Positions 36,620 through 45,362 of a stretch of DNA of 64,000 bases are shown here, piece after piece. A program made the position numbers and the translations under genes. Below the pieces are notes generated by a model. It was not told the DNA's origin and searched no databases. It saw nothing but the letters and a program-made list of their open reading frames with translations. Position 1 is the first letter of the stretch. Each line of letters opens with the position of its first letter. This stretch comes from G963665595 sp963665595 (lineage in GTDB: Bacteria > Actinomycetota > Coriobacteriia > Coriobacteriales > CADBOM01): assembly GCA_963665595.2 (NCBI GenBank), contig CAXXJK010000005.1:496001-560000 (forward strand), in the 5' to 3' direction.

Positions 36620-37870
36620 ATGGAAGACGGCCGCTCGATAGCGAAGTCATTCTCACGCGATCTCCTGTACAGCATCGCCGGTCTTGTGAGTATGAATGCG
36701 GTTATTCAGTTTGTCGTTTATCCAGTACTCCAGGCACAGATGGGTGCCGAGAACTATGGCATAGTAATTTCTCTCATCTCGATCATCGCAATCATGTGTT
36801 GCTCGCTTGCGACTGCTGCGAATTATTCGCGCATGGTGGTGAGCACGCACACCGAAGATGTTAAGGGTGACTACAACATATTCCTCGCCATCATCTCTGC
36901 GATTTCAGTGGTGGTTGCTATTGTTGCAGTCATATGGGTGGGGTGGAGTAGCGCAGCCGAGTTTATCGGCATGAGTGCGCTTATGGTCTTTACTATATTG
37001 CGCTACTACGGTGATGTCTCATTCAGACTTACCCTCAATTACAAGGGGTTTTTCTTTTACTATCTTACCGTATCGGTTGGCTATCTGATCGGCGTCGTTC
37101 TTGTCTATTTTGGCGGATCGATATTCAATCTCGTGCAGTGGTGGTGGATAGCTCTCATTATCGGCGAGGTAGCTTCCTTCGTCTATGTATTCCGCAAGGG
37201 TTTGCTCTATAAAAAGCCTTACTTTGCTCCTTCCGTGCGAATGAGCGAAAACGCTCGCTCGGTTGCTGCGCTCTCCTCAGCCTATTTGCTCTCTGCCATC
37301 ATCATGAATGCAGACCGTCTTTTATTGCTTGCATTTGTGGGGGGTACAGCGGTCACGATTTTTTATACTGCTTCCCTGGTAGGCAAAATGATCGCATTGC
37401 TTACCAGTCCGCTCAATGGTGTCATTATCGGCTATCTGTCAAAGCATAAGCGAGGCATATCTCGGGCATTTTTTGCAAAGTTTGTTGCCGTATTGTTGGT
37501 TTGTGGTGTTGTCCTCAGCGGGCTTTGCATACTTGCTTCGATCGTTCTCATTCATCTTTTGTATCCAACTATCTATGATATGGTCGAACCGTTCTTTCTG
37601 GTAGCCTGTCTGGGTCAAGTGTTCTACTTTTTGAGCGAGACGGTAATGGTTGTTGTGCTTAAGCTTGCGCGCGAACGCTACCAATTCTATCTGAATCTCA
37701 TCTATGCGGTTATTTTCTTTGCTGCGGCGGTTCCCGGTGTCATATTCGGCGGAATCTGGGGCATTGCTTGGGCGATTCTTATTGTTAACGTCATCCGTTT
37801 CCTACTCATTTCTGTTTTTGGTTTCATGAAGGCAGGAAAAGCGGAAGACCAGACAATCATCTCGGAATGA
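36620..37870 (+). CDS. Polysaccharide flippase (Wzx/MATE-like)
   Basis: 416-residue integral membrane protein with about 12 hydrophobic helices. Its helix pattern and the opening region with S-I-A-G-L-V-S-M-N-A-V-I-Q-F match polysaccharide transporters of the Wzx/MviN/MATE group. It would move lipid-linked repeat units across the membrane. Specificity cannot be read from sequence. The stop overlaps the next start as ATGA. Confidence 0.85.
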   Translation: MEDGRSIAKSFSRDLLYSIAGLVSMNAVIQFVVYPVLQAQMGAENYGIVISLISIIAIMCCSLATAANYSRMVVSTHTEDVKGDYNIFLAIISAISVVVAIVAVIWVGWSSAAEFIGMSALMVFTILRYYGDVSFRLTLNYKGFFFYYLTVSVGYLIGVVLVYFGGSIFNLVQWWWIALIIGEVASFVYVFRKGLLYKKPYFAPSVRMSENARSVAALSSAYLLSAIIMNADRLLLLAFVGGTAVTIFYTASLVGKMIALLTSPLNGVIIGYLSKHKRGISRAFFAKFVAVLLVCGVVLSGLCILASIVLIHLLYPTIYDMVEPFFLVACLGQVFYFLSETVMVVVLKLARERYQFYLNLIYAVIFFAAAVPGVIFGGIWGIAWAILIVNVIRFLLISVFGFMKAGKAEDQTIISE

Positions 37871-39696
37871 GGCTTGTGAATTCGGTTGAAACAACATATC
37901 CCGAAACAAGTTCCCTAAGGAGCCAACGGCGCTCGTCTTACCACAAAACCAGCCGTTTCATTGCGCCAACTCTGCTCGTTGTCCTCATCATTTTGCAACT
38001 CGTCCGCATTACGACGGTTTTTGAATCACGGGAAGACTTTCACCTGGATGAATGCTGGACCTACGGGTTTGCAAACAGCTACTACGATGGCTATGTCTCT
38101 CGTCTTCCTGTTTCTGATTTCGATTCGGTTGCAGATTGGAATATCCACGGAGTACAGACGCAGAATTTCGATACCTGGGAGTCAAGTCAGGTATTGCGCG
38201 ACTATCTGACAGTGCAAGAGGGCCAGGGTTTTGACTATGCCTCGGTTATCGAAAGTCAGCGTTACGATCTGTCTCCGCCGCTTCACTCTCTTATCCTTTA
38301 TACCATCTGCTCGCTGTTTCTCAACTCGTTTTCCTGGTGGTATGCCTATCTCATCAATATAGTGGCGTTTGTTGTTACCCAGATATTGCTCTATCTGTGT
38401 GCATCTCGGCTCTTGCGATCACGCTGGCTTGCGCTGTTAAGCGTTGCGCTCTACGGATTTTCTGTTGGAGCGCTCAACTGCTTTATCTACCTACGCCCCT
38501 ATGCGTTGCTGACCTGTCTGACTCTGCTATTTTGCTGGCTTAATCTCCGCTTGTTCGATAAGGGCTTCCAAAGATGCTTACCGAGCTATCTCATATTGTT
38601 TGTGGTCACCTTTGCCGGTGCCTATACCAACGTCTACTTTCTTCCCTTTGCCTTTGTTATGGCAGTGGGGGTATGCATATATCTGCTCATCAACAAGAAG
38701 TATGCAGCGTTTATCCTCTACGGGTGTTCAGTGCTTGCCGGTGCTCTGCTTATGCTGGCACTCTCGACATCGATGTTTGCTTCGTTTGTTGACCAAAGTA
38801 GTGTATATAACGAAGTGTATGGGAATCTTACACGCATCCTTATCTGCCTCTCTGTGCTGTGGGGGGAAGGCCTCGGTATCTGTGCACCGGGAAACCTCAC
38901 GGCGTTGTTTGCTGCTGTGATCGTGGGGGTATTACTTACGGTGTGCGCGTTTGTTTTTCGTCGTCTGAATAGGCAGAAGCCTCATCCCGAACGCTATAAC
39001 AACGCCGCGGCACTCCACCAGAAGACACCGCGAAGACAGGTGTCTGGTGAGGCTCAAGTGCGCAATCAGAAAAACCGTACATTCTATGGCGTGATTCTCG
39101 GATGTGCAGTAGGCGCAACATTTTTAGTTATCGCAAATACCGTCTATTTGGCGCAGATGGGTCTTCAGGTTGATCGCTACATTGCCTTCCTTATGCCCTA
39201 TTCTGCTATTGCTCTTTTGTGGGGTATCAATTGGATACTCAAAAGCTTCAGTTCCTCTGCACGGGTTCGGACGACGATTCTTGCGGTGTTGGTGGCTCTA
39301 CTGATTGCCCTAGGAAATCTGATAGTCACGGTTCAGTTCATTTTCCCACTTAAGGCCGATTATGAGGGATCCATTGAGTCTGTTACCGCAGGAGCAGATG
39401 TAATTTTGGTTACCAACTATGATTGGTCGCTGACCTATTACGCCGAGCGTCTCCAAAACTGTGATGAGTTCTTTGCTCTGATGTTTTGGGATTATAACAG
39501 TCACTCTGATGCATTAGCTCAGGTCGGAAACGATAAGCCGATATATCTCATCATGGCATACCCGAAATCGTCTACGGTTACAGACGCTGATTATCTGGCA
39601 TATTTTGCAAATCAGAGTTGGGCTGATCAGCTTACCTACATAGGTACAGAATATGGGTTTCCTGATGATATCAAGTGCATCTATCGTCTTCGCTGA
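37867..39696 (+). CDS. GT-C-type membrane glycosyltransferase
   Basis: 609-residue membrane protein with about 11-13 hydrophobic segments. An early extracytoplasmic loop carries F-H-L-D-E-C-W-T-Y, the acidic pair after the first TM expected for the catalytic site of GT-C (PMT/ArnT-like) enzymes that use polyprenyl-phosphate sugars. A large soluble C-terminal domain follows (about residues 490-609). It likely transfers the sugar loaded by the GT2 enzyme at 34843-35775. It is the last plus-strand gene of the locus. Confidence 0.78.
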   Translation: MRLVNSVETTYPETSSLRSQRRSSYHKTSRFIAPTLLVVLIILQLVRITTVFESREDFHLDECWTYGFANSYYDGYVSRLPVSDFDSVADWNIHGVQTQNFDTWESSQVLRDYLTVQEGQGFDYASVIESQRYDLSPPLHSLILYTICSLFLNSFSWWYAYLINIVAFVVTQILLYLCASRLLRSRWLALLSVALYGFSVGALNCFIYLRPYALLTCLTLLFCWLNLRLFDKGFQRCLPSYLILFVVTFAGAYTNVYFLPFAFVMAVGVCIYLLINKKYAAFILYGCSVLAGALLMLALSTSMFASFVDQSSVYNEVYGNLTRILICLSVLWGEGLGICAPGNLTALFAAVIVGVLLTVCAFVFRRLNRQKPHPERYNNAAALHQKTPRRQVSGEAQVRNQKNRTFYGVILGCAVGATFLVIANTVYLAQMGLQVDRYIAFLMPYSAIALLWGINWILKSFSSSARVRTTILAVLVALLIALGNLIVTVQFIFPLKADYEGSIESVTAGADVILVTNYDWSLTYYAERLQNCDEFFALMFWDYNSHSDALAQVGNDKPIYLIMAYPKSSTVTDADYLAYFANQSWADQLTYIGTEYGFPDDIKCIYRLR

Positions 39697-39718
39697 TTAG
39701 GGTATGAGCCAAAGACGG

Positions 39719-40783
39719 TTAGCGGAGAATCTCTCGCAAAGCGGCAATGAGTTCGTCATTATCCGCTATCGTGTGATTACCAATATGAGCTACACGACTC
39801 ATGCGTTCAGCGTCGCTGCCTCCGCAAGGATTGAGCACAAGCCCATAGTCTTTAATAAGACGTTCGTTGCAAGATGATGCGCCACCTTGAGGAAAGATGA
39901 TAGGAGTCAGTGCGTTTGAAAGTGGATATTTAGGCAGTTCAAGGGGCAGCTCAGCCAGTTTTTCTCGAAAGTCATAGGCAAGCTGCCGCGTATGTTCAAT
40001 CCACACATCAATACCAACCTCATCAATGCGCTGCAATATGTTTTCAAGTTGGAGTACGATACCTACGGCTGGGGTGAACGGCGTCTGTCCTCGCTCACCA
40101 TTCTTCAGATAATCTTGGAAGTCGAAGTACATACTGGGGCTTGTAATGTGTTCTACGCGCTCTGTTATCATGCGCGGTGCAAGCATCACTACCGAAATAC
40201 CCGGTTCAAGAGAGAGAGCCTTCTGGGAGCTGATGATGAGAGCATCTACTCCGGCTGTTTGCATGTCTATCGGGTCTGCAAGAAATGCGCTAATGGCATC
40301 TACGATAAAAAAGAGATCATTTTCACGGCAAAAAGCCGCGAGCATCTCTAGGCTATACAACTGTCCTGTTGAGGTCTCATCAAGATTTACCAACAGCGCC
40401 GTATGACCTTTTCCCGCAAAAGGTGCAAGCATATCGGCAGTGAGTGCCTGCCCAGAAGCGATTGTTACCACATCGTGCGGAATGCCATGGCGCTCACAAA
40501 GTTGAACAAATCGATGCCCGAAGCTTCCGCCATCAATACAGATGACGCGGTCTTTCGTCGTAAGACAGTTGATGACAGTTGCCTCCATGGCACCTGTCCC
40601 GGATGCGGTGAGAACGATCGATCGGTAATCGTCGCTGAGGTTTCCAAGCTGTCGTCTGAGCAGACTGTCGCAGCGTTTCATCACATCAGAAAAGAACTCA
40701 TTGCGAAAATAGGGAACCTGTCGACCGGCGACCTCAAGGGTCTCTGGATACATCTCAACAGGGCCAACGGTGAAAAGCTTCAT
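39719..40783 (-). CDS. Class V aminotransferase, PhnW-like
   Basis: 354-residue PLP enzyme. K188 in I-I-S-S-Q-K-A-L is the Schiff-base lysine and D162 (V-D-A-I-S-A-F) binds the ring nitrogen. S-G-T-G-A-M-E-A lies near residues 61-68. The pattern fits the 2-aminoethylphosphonate:pyruvate / alanine-glyoxylate aminotransferase group. It starts 2 bp after the cytidylyltransferase stop. In Treponema a related pair is fused into one PntC-aminotransferase enzyme. No phosphonate-forming genes (pepM, ppd) are in the window, so the true substrate is open. Confidence 0.8.
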   Translation of the reverse strand: MKLFTVGPVEMYPETLEVAGRQVPYFRNEFFSDVMKRCDSLLRRQLGNLSDDYRSIVLTASGTGAMEATVINCLTTKDRVICIDGGSFGHRFVQLCERHGIPHDVVTIASGQALTADMLAPFAGKGHTALLVNLDETSTGQLYSLEMLAAFCRENDLFFIVDAISAFLADPIDMQTAGVDALIISSQKALSLEPGISVVMLAPRMITERVEHITSPSMYFDFQDYLKNGERGQTPFTPAVGIVLQLENILQRIDEVGIDVWIEHTRQLAYDFREKLAELPLELPKYPLSNALTPIIFPQGGASSCNERLIKDYGLVLNPCGGSDAERMSRVAHIGNHTIADNDELIAALREILR

Positions 40784-40785
40784 GA

Positions 40786-41529
40786 CTATATCACCTTGTC
40801 TAGCGCTGCTTCAACATCGAGCCCCAGATGATTCAAGATACGTTCATAATCGCTTACATAGTCGACTTCGGCCCAGAAGGCACCATCCACATCAAGTACG
40901 TCAACAGGGTGTTTGTCGCACGAGCGATAGAGGGCATCTTCCCACCACATGTTATAGTTTTCATGCCAGATGAGGCGGTCAAGGTTTTCAATAAAGGTGG
41001 GAAGGAATGCTGCGCTGATCTTAGCAATGCCCACATATTCGCAGGAGCGGCGCTCAAGCGTCAGCTCTTTGCCATATTCTGTGATCTTGTCATTCTCTAG
41101 GTGAAAGAAGTAATCTCCGTCTACACAACGGGTGCGATCACCGAGCATTACTGCAGGCGAATCAAAGTCGAGAAGTTTAGTAAGGATATCTTCATCCCAG
41201 TAGACATCTGCATTTGCAAGCAGCAGATCTTCACCGGACGTTGCGGCATCGATCAAAGCCTGTCGCGCGATCCATAATGAACCAATAGAATTAGTAACCC
41301 GGTAGAACGGATTTTCAAAATATATGATGCTCTTATAGCGAGAAAGCGCTGCTTTGACCGTTTCTTTTTCATAGCCAATGATGAAGTCAGGCTCGATATT
41401 GTGTTTTTCCATCATGCGTACCGTGTGACCAGCTATGGTGTCTTCACCGATTGCAAGAGTGCTTTTTGGACAATTAATTTTGGAATTAAGACGGCTGCCA
41501 ACACCGGCTGCCATGAAGATCGCTTTCAT
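40786..41529 (-). CDS. LicC/PntC-like cytidylyltransferase
   Basis: 247-residue NTP transferase. M-A-A-G-V-G-S-R-L (7-15) and C-P-K (20-22) bind the nucleotide, L-A-N-A-D-V-Y-W-D carries a metal ligand, and the late W-A-E-V-D-Y-x-x-D-Y-E resembles the LicC/PntC end. Members make CDP-choline or CMP-2-aminoethylphosphonate. With the adjacent aminotransferase and the LicD gene on the opposite strand, it likely supplies an activated amino-alkyl group for surface decoration. The pair faces the main glycan operon. Confidence 0.8.
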   Translation of the reverse strand: MKAIFMAAGVGSRLNSKINCPKSTLAIGEDTIAGHTVRMMEKHNIEPDFIIGYEKETVKAALSRYKSIIYFENPFYRVTNSIGSLWIARQALIDAATSGEDLLLANADVYWDEDILTKLLDFDSPAVMLGDRTRCVDGDYFFHLENDKITEYGKELTLERRSCEYVGIAKISAAFLPTFIENLDRLIWHENYNMWWEDALYRSCDKHPVDVLDVDGAFWAEVDYVSDYERILNHLGLDVEAALDKVI

Positions 41530-41739
41530 TAATGGCTCTCATTCGATATATGATTTCTATCCACAACTCAAGTCTATCAGAAAATCAGGTGGTGCAGTTA
41601 GGGGTGATACATCACCGTGTAAAAGACATGTAATGTCACTTTATGTGAAGGTAGTGGAGGAACTCCCAACTCATGTCTGTTTGCTACTGACGGAATGAAC
41701 GAAAACCGCTATACTATCAAACGCACTTCGTATGAAGTC

Positions 41740-41815
41740 GCCAACCTAGCTCAGTTGGTAGAGCAACGCACTCGTAATGCGTAGGTCAGGGGTTCGAATC
41801 CCCTGGTTGGCTCCA
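41740..41815 (+). tRNA. tRNA-Thr(CGT)
   Basis: Acceptor GCCAACC pairs with GGTTGGC. Anticodon stem ACGCA/TGCGT holds loop CTCGTAA, anticodon CGT. The T-loop is TTCGAAT and CCA is encoded. TATACT lies upstream as a -10 box. Confidence 0.96.
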
Positions 41816-41826
41816 TAAAATACCGG

Positions 41827-41867
41827 CCCGTTTACCGCATAACCCCCGGTAAGCGGGTTTTTGTTTT
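41827..41867 (+). terminator. Terminator after tRNA-Thr
   Basis: Stem CCCGTTTACCG / CGGTAAGCGGG with one G-T pair, loop CATAACCCC, then TTTTTGTTTTT. Strong rho-independent terminator. A further inverted repeat TTTACCTGC / GCAGGTAAA follows at 41878-41911. Confidence 0.9.
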
Positions 41868-42015
41868 TCGCCTGAGGTTTTACCTGCGAAAATGGCGTTT
41901 CTGCAGGTAAATGGCAAGGGCGCAAAGAATGGATGCATCGGATTAGAAGTCCGACGGTTGCTCGCAGCCATCAATTCTGAAACTATACGGTCAAGATGCA
42001 AATTCGGACAATGCC

Positions 42016-43092
42016 CTATACGTAACGCAATGAGCAAGAAAATTGCGCTTTGGTAGAAATCTTTACTACGTCATTGTCCTGAGGCGCGTGTATATAAGCG
42101 CCTCCACCGTCTTCAATACAGATACCCACGTGTCCGTCTTTCCAGAGGATATCACCTGCGCGCGCCGCGCTCACAGAACGTATCTCGCGTGCGTTTGCGT
42201 ACTGAGAGCCCGTGTAGTGATCAAGCGAGATCCCAATACATGAATAGCAATATTTGGTGAGGCCTGAGCAGTCAAACGCCACGCCGGGGCTCTCTGCACC
42301 CCATACATAGGGAACACCACGTTGCGAATAGGCAGCTGCGACCACTGTGCTGAGTGCTGAGCCGTCAGAGGAGTAGCTAGGGGAAGAGCCTGAAGACGAG
42401 CCTCCCGAGGAGGATCTGCTTGCCGCAGCCGCGGCTGCGGCATCCTCTGCGGCTTTTTCTGAGTCGAGCAGTTCTTTAACTTGAGTGTTAAGGCTGTTTA
42501 GCTTGGCACGATATTGCTGAGTGAGCTGCTCTGCTTGGTCGCGTGCGGCCGCTGCTGCGTTCAGTCGTTCTTGAGCGGTGTCAGCCTGCCGAGCATATTC
42601 GGTATGTGCCGCTTCCGCTTCCGCTTTTGCTGCATTAAGCTGTCCAACTAGGTCGGCATCTTGAGAGTTCAACTTGTTCAGTATATCCCAGGTATTGACA
42701 AAGTCTGCAAATGAGGCGGCCCCTAACAGTACGTCAAGATAGGAGACTTCGCCATTTTTATACATGCTTGCCGCACGGGAAGAAAGCTTACCCTGTGTGG
42801 ATGAGATAACGGTCTGCGCAGCATCAATGCGGTCCTGTGCGGCGTTCATGGCATCAACGGCGGCGTCGTGTTCGCTTAACGCTTCATAGTAGGCATCAGA
42901 TGTCTGGTCGAGTTGAGCCTGCCATTGGGCAAGCTGTGCGGAGACCTCATCGGCTTGTGCCTGAACTTCAGCAGCAGTGAGCGCAAACGCTCGTTTTGTA
43001 AAGCTCAGAGAAGATAATTCGATGCTTGCAACCATCACGGCAGCGGCAGTAAGGAAGGTACGGCGAGAAAGTACTTGTTGGTTCATAGGCAT
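42016..43092 (-). CDS. Tat-exported coiled-coil NlpC/P60 peptidoglycan hydrolase
   Basis: 358-residue secreted cell-wall hydrolase. The N-terminus carries a twin-arginine motif S-R-R-T-F-L (9-14) before a hydrophobic stretch, ending near A-F-A. Residues about 40-220 are a long coiled coil rich in Ala and Gln, then a Ser/Gly linker. The C-terminal NlpC/P60 domain has the catalytic Cys in F-D-C-S-G-L, His in G-H-V-G-I and a second His in I-H-A-P. The layout matches RipA/p60-type septum-splitting enzymes. AAGGAG precedes the ATG at 43092. Confidence 0.93.
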   Translation of the reverse strand: MPMNQQVLSRRTFLTAAAVMVASIELSSLSFTKRAFALTAAEVQAQADEVSAQLAQWQAQLDQTSDAYYEALSEHDAAVDAMNAAQDRIDAAQTVISSTQGKLSSRAASMYKNGEVSYLDVLLGAASFADFVNTWDILNKLNSQDADLVGQLNAAKAEAEAAHTEYARQADTAQERLNAAAAARDQAEQLTQQYRAKLNSLNTQVKELLDSEKAAEDAAAAAAASRSSSGGSSSGSSPSYSSDGSALSTVVAAAYSQRGVPYVWGAESPGVAFDCSGLTKYCYSCIGISLDHYTGSQYANAREIRSVSAARAGDILWKDGHVGICIEDGGGAYIHAPQDNDVVKISTKAQFSCSLRYV

Positions 43093-43452
43093 GTTCTTCT
43101 CCTTGCCAGAACCGATGCATAGAGCGTGATAAATGGGGTATATGAGTTAAGGGAAAGGCTCAATCCTGGGCTACGTTTATGCATCGATATTCAGGTTTGA
43201 ATCGAAAACAGAATCAATCTTATAGCCACATGGTAGCAGAAAAGCAAACAGGTGCACGGGGTTCACTCATTTTTCACACTCAGTCGATCAACAAATCATG
43301 AATTGCCCTTCTATTGTTTAAAAGACAGCGATAATTCTTTTATGTATCAGTAATTTGCATTTGCATATCAAGCATAACTGAACTATATTCGAGAAGGATT
43401 GTAAGATGGCGAGCGTGGGGCTCTTTCTAGATGAGGCGGCGTAGCTAAAGAT
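43093..43452. other. Intergenic region with a promoter for the unknown TM protein
   Basis: 360 bp between two divergent genes. No gene is seen. It must hold the leftward promoter of the hydrolase, not identified, and the rightward promoter at 43361-43389. Confidence 0.5.
43361..43389 (+). promoter_or_regulatory. Sigma-70-type promoter
   Basis: -35 TTGCAT and -10 TATATT separated by 17 bp, 63 bp upstream of the unknown TM protein gene. A second TTGCAT overlaps just before it. A good match to the vegetative consensus. Confidence 0.6.
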
Positions 43453-44214
43453 ATGAAGAGTACGACAGACAGAACTGGACGTGCGTCCAGAAGAGATATA
43501 CGTCTCGATATCCAGAAAGATTTAGAATCACCGGCTAAGATAGTTGCCGATGTTTGCGATTATCTCAAAATCGAACACGATCTTGTGGTCGTGCTGCTAT
43601 CCGGTTGCACGGATGAAAAGGCGGCTCATACGTTCATATCTTCGATATACAATGAGCTGAAGAACAGCGATGCCTCATCGACAAATTCCACGTTGAGAAT
43701 CTCTCTCATGGACACATGCGCACATCTTGAGTATTGGTCTGATGAAGGAGATTATTCAGCAATTGTTGACACACTTATGACGGAGGCTAACGAGTTCGTC
43801 GAACGATATTTTCCTGAAATCAGACATGCCGGCAGGACATATCGTTGGGAGAGATCTCGTATGGACGAGATACGCACCGATCTTGTCAAACTTGAACTCC
43901 ACGTCGCCTTTACGGAATTCATGTGTTCAAATAATTTCTCAGACTCTTCTCAGATAACTTCCGAGGGGAGAACGGCATTTGAGTATGTGTGCAAAATTCT
44001 TGCACGGCTGCAAACCGCTTGTTCCGACATGGTACAGGGATTGAACGCCTTGGGCCCGAATTTCGAAGTAGTGGACTGGGAAGTTAACCTTTTATCGGTG
44101 CAGGTTCAAGACGAAAAGGTTGTCATGCACCTAATGACTGCTGTGCTGATTGTCTCGATTCTTACCTGCATCATATCTATTCTGCATGTGGCGATTGTTC
44201 TGATCGGGTATTAA
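43453..44214 (+). CDS. Unknown tail-anchored protein, paralogue 1
   Basis: 253-residue protein with no recognised family. It begins with a charged, soluble helical region and ends in a hydrophobic segment (about 228-250) followed by few residues, which suggests tail anchoring in the membrane. It is a paralogue of the protein at 56424-57179: shared blocks are D-I-R-L-x-x-Q-K, D-Y-L-K, T-F-I-S, D-T-C-x-x-L-x-Y-W, Y-F-P-E, K-L-E-L-H-x-A-F and T-A-F-E-Y. The 3' end overlaps the convergent PAP2 gene by 38 bp. Function unknown. Confidence 0.7.
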   Translation: MKSTTDRTGRASRRDIRLDIQKDLESPAKIVADVCDYLKIEHDLVVVLLSGCTDEKAAHTFISSIYNELKNSDASSTNSTLRISLMDTCAHLEYWSDEGDYSAIVDTLMTEANEFVERYFPEIRHAGRTYRWERSRMDEIRTDLVKLELHVAFTEFMCSNNFSDSSQITSEGRTAFEYVCKILARLQTACSDMVQGLNALGPNFEVVDWEVNLLSVQVQDEKVVMHLMTAVLIVSILTCIISILHVAIVLIGY

Positions 44215-44851
44215 ATTTTCGTGTTGTCTCGTCAACGAATATGACTCCAGACAAAATGATCAATGAAACACCAAACGAAGCTACAGTATCAGTTAGCCAG
44301 TGATATCCCAGATAGAGGCGACTGAGAGCAGTTATTGTTGCCCCTACCAACGCAAAAATGCTCCAAACACACAGTCTTTTTGGGGTGAAGTCGCGAGAAT
44401 AGATGAGATAGCCCAATACCAGTAGAAAGACCATGGCTCCAAGCGTGTGTCCTGAGGGGAAGGAGTAATCGGTCTCAAAGGGAGCAATCATGTAGATTTG
44501 TGCGGGACGCAAAACCATAGTCAGGCATTTTATGCTGAGCGAAAGGATTGCAGTAAAGCCGAGAGACCCGATAAACAGAAGAGGACGTTGCCACTCATGG
44601 CGCAAGGCCACCCAAATGATAAAGATTACAAGAGAGATAACCGTAAGTGATAGGGGACTTGCGAGGGTGGTTATACCTAACGCTAGTTGCGTGAGAAAGA
44701 GATCGCGATGATCGAACATCCAAAGAAGAATCGGTTGGTCAAAAATTCCGATACCGTGTTGTTGACTTGCCCCAACCGCCGCAATCACAAGGAAGATAAC
44801 GCCCATGATGAAACAAGATAGGGAGACGAAACAACGCTGCTTGTGTGTCAA
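44177..44851 (-). CDS. PAP2-family membrane phosphatase
   Basis: 224-residue membrane phosphatase with about six TM helices. The three active-site motifs are present: K-x6-R-P (K-C-L-T-M-V-L-R-P), P-S-G-H, and S-R-L-Y-L-G-Y-H-W-L-T-D. Members dephosphorylate lipid phosphates such as undecaprenyl pyrophosphate or phosphatidic acid. The TTG at 44851 is the apparent start; GGAGG lies 19 bp upstream, further than usual, so the start is uncertain. Confidence 0.9.
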   Translation of the reverse strand: MTHKQRCFVSLSCFIMGVIFLVIAAVGASQQHGIGIFDQPILLWMFDHRDLFLTQLALGITTLASPLSLTVISLVIFIIWVALRHEWQRPLLFIGSLGFTAILSLSIKCLTMVLRPAQIYMIAPFETDYSFPSGHTLGAMVFLLVLGYLIYSRDFTPKRLCVWSIFALVGATITALSRLYLGYHWLTDTVASFGVSLIILSGVIFVDETTRKFNTRSEQSPHAE

Positions 44852-45362
44852 TGGCTTCGTAACGATACCTCCGATAACGCTTGCGCCGTTCCATTTTCAA
44901 CCTCAAAGAAAGAAGGGTGTCGAGTATAGCACGTTCAACCCGTTTGATAAAAAAAATTGACGGGCGTGTTGAGAAAAGCATAGGGCATGGGGTGATTAGG
45001 AACGGGGTACCGTACGGCCGCAGGGGGCTACTGAGCCGATCATCCGCAAATTTGTTGGGAAGGGTTGCCACTGTAGGGCTACCACCGTAGGGCTTGAATA
45101 CAATTCAAGATGAGTCAAACTAAAATTTATAATATGTATAGCAAAATTTATATAAACTCAATAAAAGTATCGATTTATAATTATTAAAAATTTGATTTGT
45201 GTGCAAAAGATGATACTGCCAGAATGAGTATCATCGCGATGGAAACTAATCCTATTATACGGTTCATAGACTACTAAAATATTGCGATTTGATGCGCGTG
45301 CAAGTGGGGTGAACTCGGGCAGCGAGCATGCGGCTTGAGTGTTGTGTATAGGAGGAAAGACA
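44852..45362. other. Gene-less AT-rich region before the sialyltransferase-like gene
   Basis: 511 bp without a supported gene. The right half is very AT-rich. A perfect 9-bp inverted repeat GATGATACT / AGTATCATC (45210-45236, 9-bp spacer) is the only clear element and could be an operator or an RNA hairpin. A short direct repeat of GTAGGGCT occurs near 45070-45090. The region should contain promoters for both divergent genes. Confidence 0.45.

Noticed and set aside
44739..45071. Minus-strand 110-residue frame upstream of the PAP2 gene
   Set aside because: Overlaps the PAP2 coding start in another frame and has no protein family features.
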